From the NCBI GenBank assembly GCA_018401055.1, contig JAGYLB010000092.1:48292-112291 (forward strand): a stretch of DNA of 64,000 nt, in the 5' to 3' direction. Shown here one piece after another: positions 45,433 through 54,699 of this stretch. Origin of the DNA: Roseicyclus sp. (GTDB lineage: Bacteria; Pseudomonadota; Alphaproteobacteria; Rhodobacterales; Rhodobacteraceae). The first letter of the stretch is position 1, and every line of letters starts with the position of its first letter. The position numbers were made by a program, and so were the translations under genes. The notes beneath the pieces were generated by a model, which had not been told where the DNA came from, did not search any database, and was given only the letters and a program-made list of their open reading frames with translations.

Positions 45433-46245
45433 ATGCGGCTGATCAACCGATATCCCGGCCCCATCGGGCGCGTGGCACTGGCGGCCCTGCCCTTCGTGCT
45501 GGTGGCTCTCGCCTATGCCTCTGCCTCGGCTGCGCGGCTGGCCGAGAACCCGCAGGACCGCATCCTGCCCTCCTTCGCCACGTTGGGCAGCACCGCGTGG
45601 CGCCTTCTGACCGAGGAAGATCGCCGGTCGGGCGAGATCTTGTTCTGGGGCGATACGCTGTCCAGCCTGTCGCTTCTGGCGGCGGGCGTTGGCATCGCCG
45701 CGTTGTTGGGGCTGGTGCTGGGGGTGGCTATAGGGCTGATCCCGCTGATCCGGTCCAGCCTGCAGGGTTTCGTCGCTGTCGTCTCGATGATCCCGCCGCT
45801 TGCGGTGCTGCCCATCCTGTTCATCACGCTGGGCGTGGGCGATGCCGCCAAAATCGCGCTGATCGCCATCGGCATCACGCCGTTCCTCATCCGCGACCTC
45901 ACGGCGCGCACGCTGGAATTGCCGCAAGAACAACTGGTCAAGGCGCAGACGCTGGGCGCCTCCACGCTGGCCATAGCGCTCTCGGTCGCGCTGCCGCAGA
46001 TCATGCCGCGCCTGATCTCGGCGATACGCCTGTCGCTTGGTCCTGCATGGCTGTTCTTGATCGCTGCCGAAGCAGTCGCTTCAGACAGCGGCCTTGGCTA
46101 CCGCGTGTTCCTGGTCCGCCGCTTCCTCGCGATGGATGTGATCCTGACCTATGTGGCCTGGATCACCATCCTTGCCTTTCTGATCGACTGGGGGCTGGCC
46201 CGCCTGTCGCGGTGGCTGTTCCCTTGGGCGGAGGCGCGGGGATGA
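45433..46245 (+). CDS. guanidine-operon ABC transporter permease
   Basis: 270 residues, about six helices, of the SsuC/TauC family. It shows GDTLSSLSLLAAGVGIAALL, the EAA-type loop LVKAQTLGASTLAIALSVAL and WLFLIAAEAVASDSGLGYRV. The start at 45433 is 24 bases after the binding-protein stop. It forms the channel with the ATPase encoded next (ATGA overlap). Substrate inferred as guanidine from the riboswitch. Confidence 0.87.
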   Translation: MRLINRYPGPIGRVALAALPFVLVALAYASASAARLAENPQDRILPSFATLGSTAWRLLTEEDRRSGEILFWGDTLSSLSLLAAGVGIAALLGLVLGVAIGLIPLIRSSLQGFVAVVSMIPPLAVLPILFITLGVGDAAKIALIAIGITPFLIRDLTARTLELPQEQLVKAQTLGASTLAIALSVALPQIMPRLISAIRLSLGPAWLFLIAAEAVASDSGLGYRVFLVRRFLAMDVILTYVAWITILAFLIDWGLARLSRWLFPWAEARG

Positions 46246-47024
46246 CGCTGGTTCAGGTCGATGGCATCTTTCAAAGCTACGGCGCGCGCCCGATCCTCGA
46301 ACGGGTGTCGCTCTCGGTCGCTGAGGGCGAATTCATCTCCGTCGTCGGGGCCTCGGGCTGCGGCAAGTCCACTTTTCTGCGCCTCCTGCTGGATCAGGAA
46401 CGCCCCACGCGCGGGCAGATCACGGTCGACGGCCAGCCGTTGAAAGGCGAGCCCAACCGTTCACGCGGGATCGTGTTCCAGCGCTATTCGGTCTTTCCAC
46501 ACCTCACCGTGCGCGACAACATCGTGGCCGCCGAAGGTTTGTCGCGCCCTCTCGGCCGCCTGTTCGGCCCCGCCCGCCGCGCCGCCCGTGCGCGGGCCGA
46601 TGCGACGCTCGACCGGATCGGGCTGGCCCATGTTGCTCACCAATACCCGTCCGCGCTGTCGGGCGGCATGCAGCAGCGCCTTGCCATCGCGCAGGCGCTG
46701 GCTGCGAAACCGCGTATCCTGCTGCTCGACGAACCTTTCGGCGCGCTTGATCCCGGCACGCGGGACCAGATGCACGCCTTCCTGACCGACCTGCGGGCCG
46801 AGACAAAGATGACTGTCTTCATGGTCACCCATGACCTGCGCGAGGCCTTCAAGCTGGGTGACCGCGTCATCGTCTTCGACAAGACCCGCTGGGACCCCCA
46901 CGACCCCGCCGCCTATGGTGCGACGATCACCTATGATTTCGACGCAAGGAACGGCGGCATACCCTATCAACTGCAAGAGGACCAAGATGGACTTCCTGAC
47001 ACCGAGGCGCAGCCGGCCGCATAG
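46242..47024 (+). CDS. guanidine-operon ABC transporter ATP-binding protein
   Basis: 260 residues. Walker [12 protein letters not shown]-loop FQRYSVFPH, signature LSGGMQQRLAIAQAL, Walker B ILLLDEPFGALDPGT and switch His in MVTHDLREA. The C-terminal tail after the core (FDKTRWDPHDPAAYGATITY, then DFDARNGGIPYQLQEDQDG) is longer than in plain TauB-type ATPases and is shared with urea-carboxylase-associated ATPases. Its last 38 bases overlap the hydrolase gene in another frame, an unusually long overlap that implies tight coupling. Confidence 0.88.
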   Translation: MTLVQVDGIFQSYGARPILERVSLSVAEGEFISVVGASGCGKSTFLRLLLDQERPTRGQITVDGQPLKGEPNRSRGIVFQRYSVFPHLTVRDNIVAAEGLSRPLGRLFGPARRAARARADATLDRIGLAHVAHQYPSALSGGMQQRLAIAQALAAKPRILLLDEPFGALDPGTRDQMHAFLTDLRAETKMTVFMVTHDLREAFKLGDRVIVFDKTRWDPHDPAAYGATITYDFDARNGGIPYQLQEDQDGLPDTEAQPAA

Positions 47025-48231
47025 CCCGGCGGATGCGCCGCGCCGTGACCGTCGCGCGCATCACCCCGACCTGACGAAACTGCGCGGCTGGCGCGCCATG
47101 CAGGCCGAGGCCGACATTCCCGGCGACCGCTGGGACGAGGAACGCCGCTGGGCGCTGCGCATGGGGCTGACCGGGGCCGACAGCATCGACGACAAGTCGA
47201 TCCCGACCTTCGCACGCGGCGAGCTGCCCCATTACGCGGGCATCAACACCTTCCTCAAAGCGCCCTACGCCGAGGATGTGACCGAGGTGAAGCATTACGA
47301 CGCCACCGTCCTTGGCATCCCCTTCGACGGCGGCACCACCTATCGCCCCGGCACCCGCTTCGGCCCGCAGGGTCTGCGCAAGATCAGCGCGCTTTACACG
47401 CCCTACAACTACGAACTGGCCGTCGACCTGCGCGAACAGATGACGCTCTGCGACGCGGGCGATGTCTTCACCATCCCCGCCAATCTGGAAAAAAGCTTCG
47501 ACCAGATCAGCCGCGCGGTCTCCCATGTGTTCAGTTCGGGCAGCTTCCCGATCATGATCGGGGGCGATCATTCCATCGGCTTTCCCTGCGTGCGCGGCAT
47601 CGCGGAATGCACGTCGAAGAAAATCGGGATCGTGCATTTCGACCGGCACGCCGACATTCAGGAAAAGGATCTGGATGAACGGATGCACACGACGCCGTGG
47701 TTCCATTCGACCCTCCTGCCCAACGTGCCCGCGAAAAACCTCGTGCAGGTCGGCATCGGCGGCTGGCAGGTCCCGCGCGAGGCGGTGAAGGTCGCGCGCG
47801 AGCGTGAGACCAACATCATCACCATGTCCGACATGGAAAAGATGGGCGTGGACCGCACCGCCGAGATGGCGCTGGAAATGGCATGGGATGGAGTCGACAT
47901 GGTCTACATGTCCTTTGACATCGACAGCATCGATTGCGGTTTCGTGCCCGGCACCGGCTGGCCCGAACCCGGCGGCTTCCTGCCGCGCGAAGCCTTGGCG
48001 CTCGCCTCCAAGGTCGCGGCCGAGGGGCTGTGCGGCATGGAACTGGTCGAGGTCTCGCCGCCCTACGACACCTCCGACATCACGGCGCTGATGGGAACGC
48101 GGGTGATCGTGGATGTGCTGGGCTCGATGGTGGCGGCGGGCAAGATGGGCGCGCACAAGCGCCATATCGACAAGCCCGTGACCATCCCGCATGGCGAATT
48201 CACCGGGCGGAGGTGGTCCAATGCCCCATGA
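46987..48231 (+). CDS. guanidine hydrolase-type ureohydrolase (GdmH-like)
   Basis: 414 residues, about 100 longer than agmatinase because of an N-terminal extension. Arginase-fold metal ligands are all present: GGDHS (His195), HFDRHAD (His217, Asp219, His221, Asp223) and SFDIDSID (Asp311, Asp313). HFDRHAD replaces the agmatinase DAHxD, and DCGFVPGTGWPEPGG follows the last ligands; both fit the Ni-dependent guanidine hydrolases that cleave guanidine to urea and ammonia, a group long annotated as agmatinases. The ATG at 46987 has AGAGGA upstream. Position in a guanidine-I riboswitch operon strongly supports guanidine. A 4-guanidinobutyrase or agmatinase activity is the alternative. Confidence 0.9.
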   Translation: MDFLTPRRSRPHSPADAPRRDRRAHHPDLTKLRGWRAMQAEADIPGDRWDEERRWALRMGLTGADSIDDKSIPTFARGELPHYAGINTFLKAPYAEDVTEVKHYDATVLGIPFDGGTTYRPGTRFGPQGLRKISALYTPYNYELAVDLREQMTLCDAGDVFTIPANLEKSFDQISRAVSHVFSSGSFPIMIGGDHSIGFPCVRGIAECTSKKIGIVHFDRHADIQEKDLDERMHTTPWFHSTLLPNVPAKNLVQVGIGGWQVPREAVKVARERETNIITMSDMEKMGVDRTAEMALEMAWDGVDMVYMSFDIDSIDCGFVPGTGWPEPGGFLPREALALASKVAAEGLCGMELVEVSPPYDTSDITALMGTRVIVDVLGSMVAAGKMGAHKRHIDKPVTIPHGEFTGRRWSNAP

Positions 48232-48667
48232 TCACCATCACCACGACGGGCATCACCACCACCACCCGCATGACCACAACCACAGCCACGGCCACGCCGA
48301 CCATCTTCATTCCCACCTGACGCCCGAGGATGCGGCCGCCGACCTGCAGATCCTGACCGCGCAATTCATCGACGGTTTCGTGACCGCCGCCGACAAGGCC
48401 GCCTATCTGCGGCTCGCGGGTGTGCCGCTGGAACGGCCGGGCAAGGCGGGGGCCAGCACGCTGAAACTGGTGGATGTAGAGTTGAAAACCGAATGGCAGG
48501 TCGGCACCGCCTCGCCGTCCTTCGGCACGCGGGAATTGAGCTACCTGCCGTTTCCGGGCTCCATGATCCGCGAACGCACCAACATGGCGCTGGTCTATGT
48601 CTCGATGGACGAAAAGGACAAGCTCGACATCCGGGATTTCCTCGCGATGCGGGAGCTGCCCCGCTGA
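48221..48667 (+). CDS. histidine-rich small protein, candidate nickel chaperone for the guanidine hydrolase
   Basis: 148 residues. The first 32 residues contain 18 His plus several Asp (MPHDHHHHDGHHHHHPHDHN and onward), a typical nickel- or zinc-binding tail. The remaining ~115 residues form a folded domain (AAADLQILTAQFIDGFVTAA, STLKLVDVELKTEWQVG, RTNMALVYVSMDEKDKLDIR) that I do not recognise; it has no cysteines and is not HypA or HypB. The ATG at 48221 has GGAGG and overlaps the hydrolase stop by 11 bases. Known guanidine hydrolases depend on HypA/HypB-like partners for nickel; none is encoded here, so this protein may take that role. Function is inference. Confidence 0.82.
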   Translation: MPHDHHHHDGHHHHHPHDHNHSHGHADHLHSHLTPEDAAADLQILTAQFIDGFVTAADKAAYLRLAGVPLERPGKAGASTLKLVDVELKTEWQVGTASPSFGTRELSYLPFPGSMIRERTNMALVYVSMDEKDKLDIRDFLAMRELPR

Positions 48668-48683
48668 CCCCGGCGGTTTGCCC

Positions 48684-49495
48684 CTACCGTTGCGGCTGGG
48701 GCAGACCCTCGGGATACTGGTGCGTCACGATCGCCAGCAGATCATCCCAAACCCCCGGCGCGGCCCCGAGCGTCAGGCCAAGCGTCGCATCGGCCGGATA
48801 GGGATAGGTCACCCCGCCAGCCTCACGGATCATCAAGAGCCCCGCCAGACTGTCCCACGGGTTCATCAGCCGGCTCGACATAGGCGGCAAGTCGAGCCCG
48901 CCGCGACATTGGCCAGCATGTTGGCGCCTGACCCGTTGCGGTAGAACATGCCGCCTGCCTGCATCAACCCTTGGATGATGCCCACGATCGGTTCGGGTTC
49001 GGACCGGTTGGAGGCACCGACCGCGACAAGGCCCTGATCGATCCGCCGCGTCGGGTCGAGCGACAGGCGCTTCCCGTCCAGCGTGACACCCGCGCCCGCA
49101 CGCGTCGCGAAATGTTCGCCCGCCATCGGCACGTCGATCACGCCCAGATGCGTCTCAGACCCTTCGATCAGGGCGATCACCACACACCAATGCGGCAGGC
49201 CCATCAGGAAGGGCACGGTACCGTCGATGGGGTCGATCACCCAAGTCAGGCCCGAGAGCCCGGCCATCGCACCGCCCTCCTCGCCCAGAATGGCGTCATC
49301 GGGAAAGGCTGCGGCGATCCCGGCCCGGATCATGTCCTCGACCGCGCGGTCGGCGATGGACACAAGGTCGAGCGCACCGTCCTTGATCTCGATCTCGAGA
49401 CTGTCGCGGCGGCGGTAATAGTCGAGCGCGAGCTGTCCGGCCCTTTGCGCAAGGCTTGATGCGAGGGTTGCACGGGCAGCGATCGGGTCGGTCAT
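48684..49495 (-). CDS. inositol monophosphatase family protein (frameshifted)
   Basis: Corrected length 270 residues. Metal-binding motifs are ILGEEGGAM and WVIDPIDGTVPFLMGLPHW, and the second part has NPWDSLAGLLMIREAGG. The family (SuhB, CysQ, HisN) removes phosphate from small phosphate esters with Mg2+. One base is missing near 48902, between ANMLANVAAG and LDLPPMSSRL. It follows the ABC ATPase by 12 bases on the same strand, as the last gene of a probable phosphate-compound import operon; a dephosphorylation step on the imported compound would fit. It is convergent with the guanidine operon, 16 bases apart. Confidence 0.82.
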
Positions 49496-49507
49496 CGAAA
49501 GGGTCTT

Positions 49508-50521
49508 TCAGCGGACAAGGACAAGGTCGGCGGGGTCGATCTGCAGATCGACAGTGTCGCCTGCGGTCAGGCGCGGTTCGGAAATCGGGCGAGACACGAG
49601 GAATTCGAGGTTTTCGTCCTGCACGACGTATTCCATCCGGCTGCCCAGATAGCTCGCGGACCGGATCGTGGCGATGCCACCGGGTGCCAGACGGATGCGT
49701 TCGGGCCGGATCGTGGCGGTGACGATGCCATCCTCGGCCGCGACCGGCAGGGCCAGATGGGCGGCGTGGAAGGTTCCGGACGCAACCTTGCCCTCGATCA
49801 GGTTCGCATCGCCGATGAAATCCGCGACAAAGGAAGAAGCGGGCTGTTCGTAGAGTTCTGCGGGCGTGCCGATCTGGGCGATCTGGCCCATGCGCATCAC
49901 CACGATCCGGTCAGATACCGCCAGCGCCTCTTCCTGATCATGGGTCACATAGACGGCAGTCAGGCCAAAGCGCTGCTGCAACTCGCGGATTTCGGCGCGC
50001 ACCTTGCGGCGGAGTTTGGCGTCGACATTGGAGAGCGGCTCGTCGAACAACAGCACATCGGGCTGCTGCACGATGGCGCGGGCCACCGCGACACGCTGCT
50101 GCTGGCCGCCCGACAGTTCCGAGGGCAGTCGCGCCTCGTAGCCCGCAAGCCCTACCTGATCGAGGATGGCACGTGCCCGGTCGCGCGCCTCAAGCTTCGG
50201 CACGCCGCGGATCGTCGGGCCATAGGACACGTTGTCGAGCACGCTCATATGCGGAAACAGCGCGTAGGACTGGAACACCATGCCGACGTTGCGTTCCGAC
50301 GCGGGGTCGCGGCTGACGTCGCGGTAAGCGATCTTGACCTGCCCCTCGGTCGGCAGTTCCAGCCCCGCGATCAGGCGCAGCGACGTGGTCTTGCCGCAGC
50401 CCGAGGGACCGAGAAAGGTCACAAGCTCCCCCTTGGTGATGGAAAAGCTCATGCGGTCGACGGCCACGGCGCTGCCGTAGCGCTTGAGCACATTCACGAA
50501 TTCGATGGCCGTCTCGGTCAT
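49508..50521 (-). CDS. ABC transporter ATP-binding protein, PotA/FbpC family
   Basis: 337 residues. Walker A GPSGCGKTTS, signature [15 protein letters not shown], Walker B VLLFDEPLSNVDAKLR, and a C-terminal TOBE/OB regulatory domain (ATIRPERIRLAPGGIATI). This family serves iron(III), polyamine, molybdate, thiamine and 2-aminoethylphosphonate importers. It starts 10 bases after the permease stop and partners the proteins at 50532 and 52735. Confidence 0.88.
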   Translation of the reverse strand: MTETAIEFVNVLKRYGSAVAVDRMSFSITKGELVTFLGPSGCGKTTSLRLIAGLELPTEGQVKIAYRDVSRDPASERNVGMVFQSYALFPHMSVLDNVSYGPTIRGVPKLEARDRARAILDQVGLAGYEARLPSELSGGQQQRVAVARAIVQQPDVLLFDEPLSNVDAKLRRKVRAEIRELQQRFGLTAVYVTHDQEEALAVSDRIVVMRMGQIAQIGTPAELYEQPASSFVADFIGDANLIEGKVASGTFHAAHLALPVAAEDGIVTATIRPERIRLAPGGIATIRSASYLGSRMEYVVQDENLEFLVSRPISEPRLTAGDTVDLQIDPADLVLVR

Positions 50522-50531
50522 TGCCCGTCCT

Positions 50532-52719
50532 TCATTCCGCCGGGTCCACTGCCGGGCGGCCCTGCAATTCCTGCCTTCGGCCCAACTTGCGCGTGCCCAC
50601 GGCCAACTGGATCAGCGCGACGCACAAGATCATCACGATCATCAGCACCGCCGAATAGGCGATGGCGAGCGCGTATTCCCCGGCCTCGACCCGGCCCATG
50701 ATATAGGCCGTCGCCATGTTGTGCCGCGCCGAGACAAGGAAGATCACGGCCGATACCGCCGTCATCGCCGTGACGAAGGAATAGACCAGCGCGGTAAAGA
50801 CCGCAGGCCGGATCAGCGGCAAGACCACGCGGCGCAGCGTCGTGGCGCCACCCGCGCCCATGGTCTGCGACGCCTCCTCCATCGACTTGTCGATCTGGGC
50901 CAGCGCAGCCAATCCCGCACGCATGCCCACCGGCATGTTGCGGAAGACAAAGCAGATGATGAGGATGGCGGCCGTTCCTGTGATGTCGACAGGCGGCACA
51001 TTGAAGGCCGCGACGTAGGACACGCCCACCACGGTGCCGGGAACCGCAAAGGATAACATGGTGCCGAACTCGAACGCGCGGCGGCCCGCGAAATCCTGCC
51101 GTGCGACCAGCCAGGCGGTCAGGATGCCCACCAATGTCGTCAGCGGTGCGGCCAGCCCCGCGACCCAAAGCGTCGTGATCATCGAATCCCAGGCCGATCC
51201 GTAGAACTCCAGCCCCGTCTCCGCGATCTCGAAGCGGAAGGCGGTGACCAGATGGCTGAGCGTCGGCGTCAGATCCCATCGTCCGATATCGGTGACGAAG
51301 CCGCCTGGCGGCGATGATGATGTAGACCGCCAGCGTGAACAGGACCCAAGGCAGGACCACGGCAAAAACCGCGATCTTGAGGATCGGGGGCAGCGGCGCG
51401 GTCAGGCCCGCATCGGATTTGCCGGTGACGGTGACGTAGCTCTTCTTGCCCATCCAGCGCATCTGCAGCCAGAACGCGATCAGTGTCAGTGCGAGCAAAA
51501 TCATCGCCAGCGTCGCGGCATTGCCGAGGTCATAGCGCGCGCCGACGACGGCGAAAAAGATCTTGACCGACAGCACCTCGTAGCCGCCACCCAGCACGAT
51601 GGGGTTGCCGAAATCGGCCAGGCTTTCGATGAAGGCCAGCAGGAAGGCAGCGGCAAGACCGGGGCGCAAGAGCGGCCATGTGATCTTGCGGAAGGTGGTC
51701 ATGGATCGCGCGCCCAATGTGCGCGAGGCTTCCTCCAGCGTGGGATTGATCGCCTCGAGCGTGGACAGCAGGACAAGGAAGGTCACGGGCGCAAAGGCCA
51801 GAACCTGCGCGATCAAGATGCCCGGCAGGCCGTAGACCCAGCGGGTCGGCCGCACCTCCATCAGGTCGGCGACAAAGCCCGTGACAAGGCCTGTGCGCCC
51901 GAAAAGCAAGATGATGGCGACGCCCACGACAAAAGGGGGCGTGATGATCGGCAGGATGGAAATGGCGCGAAGCGCCCGCTTCATCCGGAAATCGGTGCGG
52001 TTTACCAAAAGTGCCAGAGCAAGGCCCAACGCGGTCGCAAAGGACGCCGACAGCACACCCAGAACCACGGTGTTGGTGACGACACCGCAGCGCCCCGCAC
52101 CCACGAAACAGGCCACGCCCCAAAGATCGGGCGCCGAAATCCGGGCCCAGAAGGTGGCCAGCGCCAGCACTCCGTCGGGATCGACGAAGGCCGCGATGCC
52201 AAGGCGCAGGATCGGGAAGAAGACAAACAGGGTCAGAAGCGCGACGATAGCCGTGATGCAGAAGGCCGGGAAACGTTCCCCGCGGCAAAAACCGCGCGAC
52301 GCGAACAGGTCCGACAAAAGCCCCGTCAGTGCGATCCCGGCCAGAAAGCCGCCCCAGCCAAGACCGGTTTGACCGTCACTGGCCTGTGGAAACACCGTGC
52401 CGACCCAATCGGCGGAAGGGCCGCGCAAGCCCACAGCAAAACCCTGCCAGACCAGCAGCAGCAGCGCACCCAGCGTCAGGCCCAGCGCGAGCGTCGACCG
52501 TTGCCAGCCCCGCGTCAGCGCGGCGACGGATAGGCCAGCCGCGACCGCGATCAGCGGCCAGAGCCAGCCGCGCCCGCCTACCGCCTCGGCCAACGCCGAG
52601 GCGGTAGGCCCAGCCATCAGGCTTTGGCCCTTGTACCATGGCATAAGCGCCAAGGAGACCGCCAGAAGACCGAGCCAGGCAAGCCCGGCTCGGTCGGATG
52701 TCAGGGAAAATCGACCCAC
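50532..52719 (-). CDS. ABC transporter permease, fused two-domain FbpB type (frameshifted)
   Basis: Corrected length 728 residues. An N-terminal block of several helices precedes two permease modules, each with an EAA loop: LEEASRTLGARSMTTFRKIT and MEEASQTMGAGGATTLRRVV. A single fused permease replaces the two subunits of other families. One extra base near 51308 breaks the frame between TLAVYIIIA and GGFVTDIGRWDL. It lies between the binding-protein and ATPase genes of the same importer. Confidence 0.86.
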
Positions 52720-52734
52720 GGGATGCGCTGCCGG

Positions 52735-53754
52735 TTACTGCGGCAGCGACCCGATTTCGGCATCCCAGCGCTGCAGCAGGCGGGTGCGTTCCTCGCTCGA
52801 CCCGTAGAGGGCGAAGTTGTAGTCGATCAGGTTCACATCTTCCAGCCGGGGGGCGGCGTCGGGCGTGGTCGCGTTTAGGTTCGACGGGATCTGGAAGCTG
52901 TTAGCCGTAGCCGCCAAATCCTGCGCGGCAGGCGTCAGCGCCCAGTCGTAGAAGGTGCGCGCGGCATCGGGGTTCGGACCGCCCGCGATGATCGACATGG
53001 AGCCCACCTCATAGCCCGTGCCCTCGCAAGGCGCGACGGTCACGATGGGCGCGCCTGTCACGGTCTGGGCGACGGCGTCATGCATGAACACGATGCCGAT
53101 GGCCGTTTCGCCGGTCGCCGCCGCCCGGATCGGGGCAGAGCCCGACTGGGTGTACTGGCTGATGTTGTTGTGCAGTTGGGTCAAATACTCGAACGCCTCT
53201 TCCTCGCCCATCAGCTGCACCATCGTGGCGAGCATGGTGTAGGACGTGCCCGAGGAATTCGGGTTCGCCACCTGCACGTCATCCTCGAACCGCGGATCGA
53301 GCAGATCGGCCCAGCAGGCGGGCGGGTTTTCGGTCACGAGATCCGAATTGTAGCCAAAGCCCAAACCACCCGCGTAGATACCGACGGTGCGGTAGCCCGA
53401 GGTTTCGGCCTGCTGCACGGCCCAGGGCTGCAGTTCCGACAGCAGGTCCGAGCGGTATTCCTCGGTCAGACCTTCCTGTGCGGCCTGCAGGTGCGGGTCA
53501 CCGGTGCCGCCCCACCACACATCGCCGCGCGGCTGCGCGCTTTCGGCGGCGATCTGGGCATAGGTCTCGCCCGAGGACCGGCGGGTCATCAACACGTTGA
53601 TCCCGGTTTCGCGCTGGAACGCTTCGGACATGGCGCGGCACCATTCCTCCTGCACCGAGCAGTAGAGCACAAGCTCGTTGCCCTGCGCGCTGGCCGGAAC
53701 GGCCGGTGCCAGCATGATGGCCGTGGCTGCCAGCAGAACGGATCTTTTGGTCAT
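52735..53754 (-). CDS. periplasmic substrate-binding protein, FbpA/AfuA-like fold
   Basis: 339 residues with a Sec signal peptide (MTKRSVLLAATAIMLAPAVP, then ASAQ). The fold is shown by LVLYCSVQEEWCRAMSEAF, GDVWWGGTGDPHLQAAQEGL and NPNSSGTSYTMLATMVQLMG. The adjacent Tyr-Tyr pair that binds iron in FbpA is not seen (the region reads TAIGIVFMHDAVAQTVTG), so iron is unlikely. The SSGTSY loop and the neighbouring phnDCEE and phosphatase genes favour a phosphonate or phosphate ester ligand. The start at 53752-53754 has AAAGGGAGAG upstream. The 132-base gap to phnE holds no clear Pho box. Confidence 0.82.
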   Translation of the reverse strand: MTKRSVLLAATAIMLAPAVPASAQGNELVLYCSVQEEWCRAMSEAFQRETGINVLMTRRSSGETYAQIAAESAQPRGDVWWGGTGDPHLQAAQEGLTEEYRSDLLSELQPWAVQQAETSGYRTVGIYAGGLGFGYNSDLVTENPPACWADLLDPRFEDDVQVANPNSSGTSYTMLATMVQLMGEEEAFEYLTQLHNNISQYTQSGSAPIRAAATGETAIGIVFMHDAVAQTVTGAPIVTVAPCEGTGYEVGSMSIIAGGPNPDAARTFYDWALTPAAQDLAATANSFQIPSNLNATTPDAAPRLEDVNLIDYNFALYGSSEERTRLLQRWDAEIGSLPQ

Positions 53755-53886
53755 CTTGGTCTCTCTCCCTTTGGGTGTGTGGCGGTTCATTGACCGTCTG
53801 GTGCGGGTTTGCCCGCGTCTCGGCAGACGTTTGCCGATCCTTGGGCGGTCGTAAAGATATTTGCGCCGCGAAGGGCCCTTGCGGCC

Positions 53887-54699
53887 TCAGATGATTGCAT
53901 GGCGCACCCTCGCCGAGACCCATTCGCTGAGCACGACCGTGGCGAGGATCAGCAACAAGATCACCGAGACCTGGCTCCATGCCAGCGTGTTGAGCGAGGC
54001 CTGCAGCTTGAGCCCGATCCCCCCCGCGCCCACCAGCCCGAGAATGGCGCTTTCGCGGATGTTGATGTCCCAGCGGAACACGGTGATGCCCCAGAAGGCA
54101 GGCATGATCTGCGGGACGATTCCGTAGGACAGCACCTGCGCGCCGCTGGCCCCAGTGGCCTCGATCGCCTCGATCTGGGAGGCGTCGGTTTCCTCGATCG
54201 CCTCATAAAGCAACTTGCCGATGAACCCGATGGAGCGCAGCGCGATGGCCACGATGCCCGCCAGCAGGCCCGGTCCGATGATGGCTACCAGCAAAAGCGC
54301 CCAAATCAGCGAGTTGATCGAGCGTGAGGCAACGATGATGAAAAGCGCGACGGGCCGCAGGAAAAGGGCCGAAGGCGTCGTATTGCGCGCGGCCAGAAAG
54401 GCCACCGGAACGGCCATGATGACCCCGCCCAGCGTGCCCAGCGTCGCCATGTTGAGCGTATCCCACAGCGGCACCCACAACTCGTTCAGATAGGACCAGC
54501 GCGGTGGCACCATGCGCCCGCCGATATCGGCCGCCTGTCGTGGCGCGTCGCTGACGAAGGCCCAGATCGTGCGCTCCGTCATGATCTGCCAGCACCAGAC
54601 GAACAGCGCCACCAACGCCAACCAGCCGCCCCAGAGCAAGAGCCGCCCGCGCGGGGTGCGGTGGGACCAGACCTGACTGTAATGGGTGATCTCGGTCAT
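53887..54699 (-). CDS. phnE: phosphonate-type ABC transporter permease PhnE (second copy)
   Basis: 270 residues with about five helices. The PhnE signature includes TLGGVIMAVPVAFLAARN, the EAA-type loop IEAIEATGASGAQVLSYGIV and DINIRESAILGLVGAGGIG. It forms a heterodimer with the first PhnE. The ATG at 54697-54699 overlaps the previous stop (ATGA). Closest use is phosphonate, phosphite or phosphate ester import. Confidence 0.9.
   Translation of the reverse strand: MTEITHYSQVWSHRTPRGRLLLWGGWLALVALFVWCWQIMTERTIWAFVSDAPRQAADIGGRMVPPRWSYLNELWVPLWDTLNMATLGTLGGVIMAVPVAFLAARNTTPSALFLRPVALFIIVASRSINSLIWALLLVAIIGPGLLAGIVAIALRSIGFIGKLLYEAIEETDASQIEAIEATGASGAQVLSYGIVPQIMPAFWGITVFRWDINIRESAILGLVGAGGIGLKLQASLNTLAWSQVSVILLLILATVVLSEWVSARVRHAII

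Noticed and set aside
46987..48231. Agmatinase (speB) call for the ureohydrolase
   Set aside because: The HFDRHAD ligand motif, the long N-terminus and the guanidine-I riboswitch fit a guanidine hydrolase better; no polyamine genes are nearby.
49508..53754. Annotation of the FbpABC-type importer as an iron(III) transporter
   Set aside because: The binding protein lacks the adjacent Tyr-Tyr iron ligands, and its neighbours concern phosphorus compounds. I kept the fold name only.
53755..53886. Pho box or terminator between phnE and the second binding-protein gene
   Set aside because: No TGTCA pair with 11-base spacing and no hairpin with U-run; only short G/C dyads such as GCGGG-TTTG-CCCGC near 53807.
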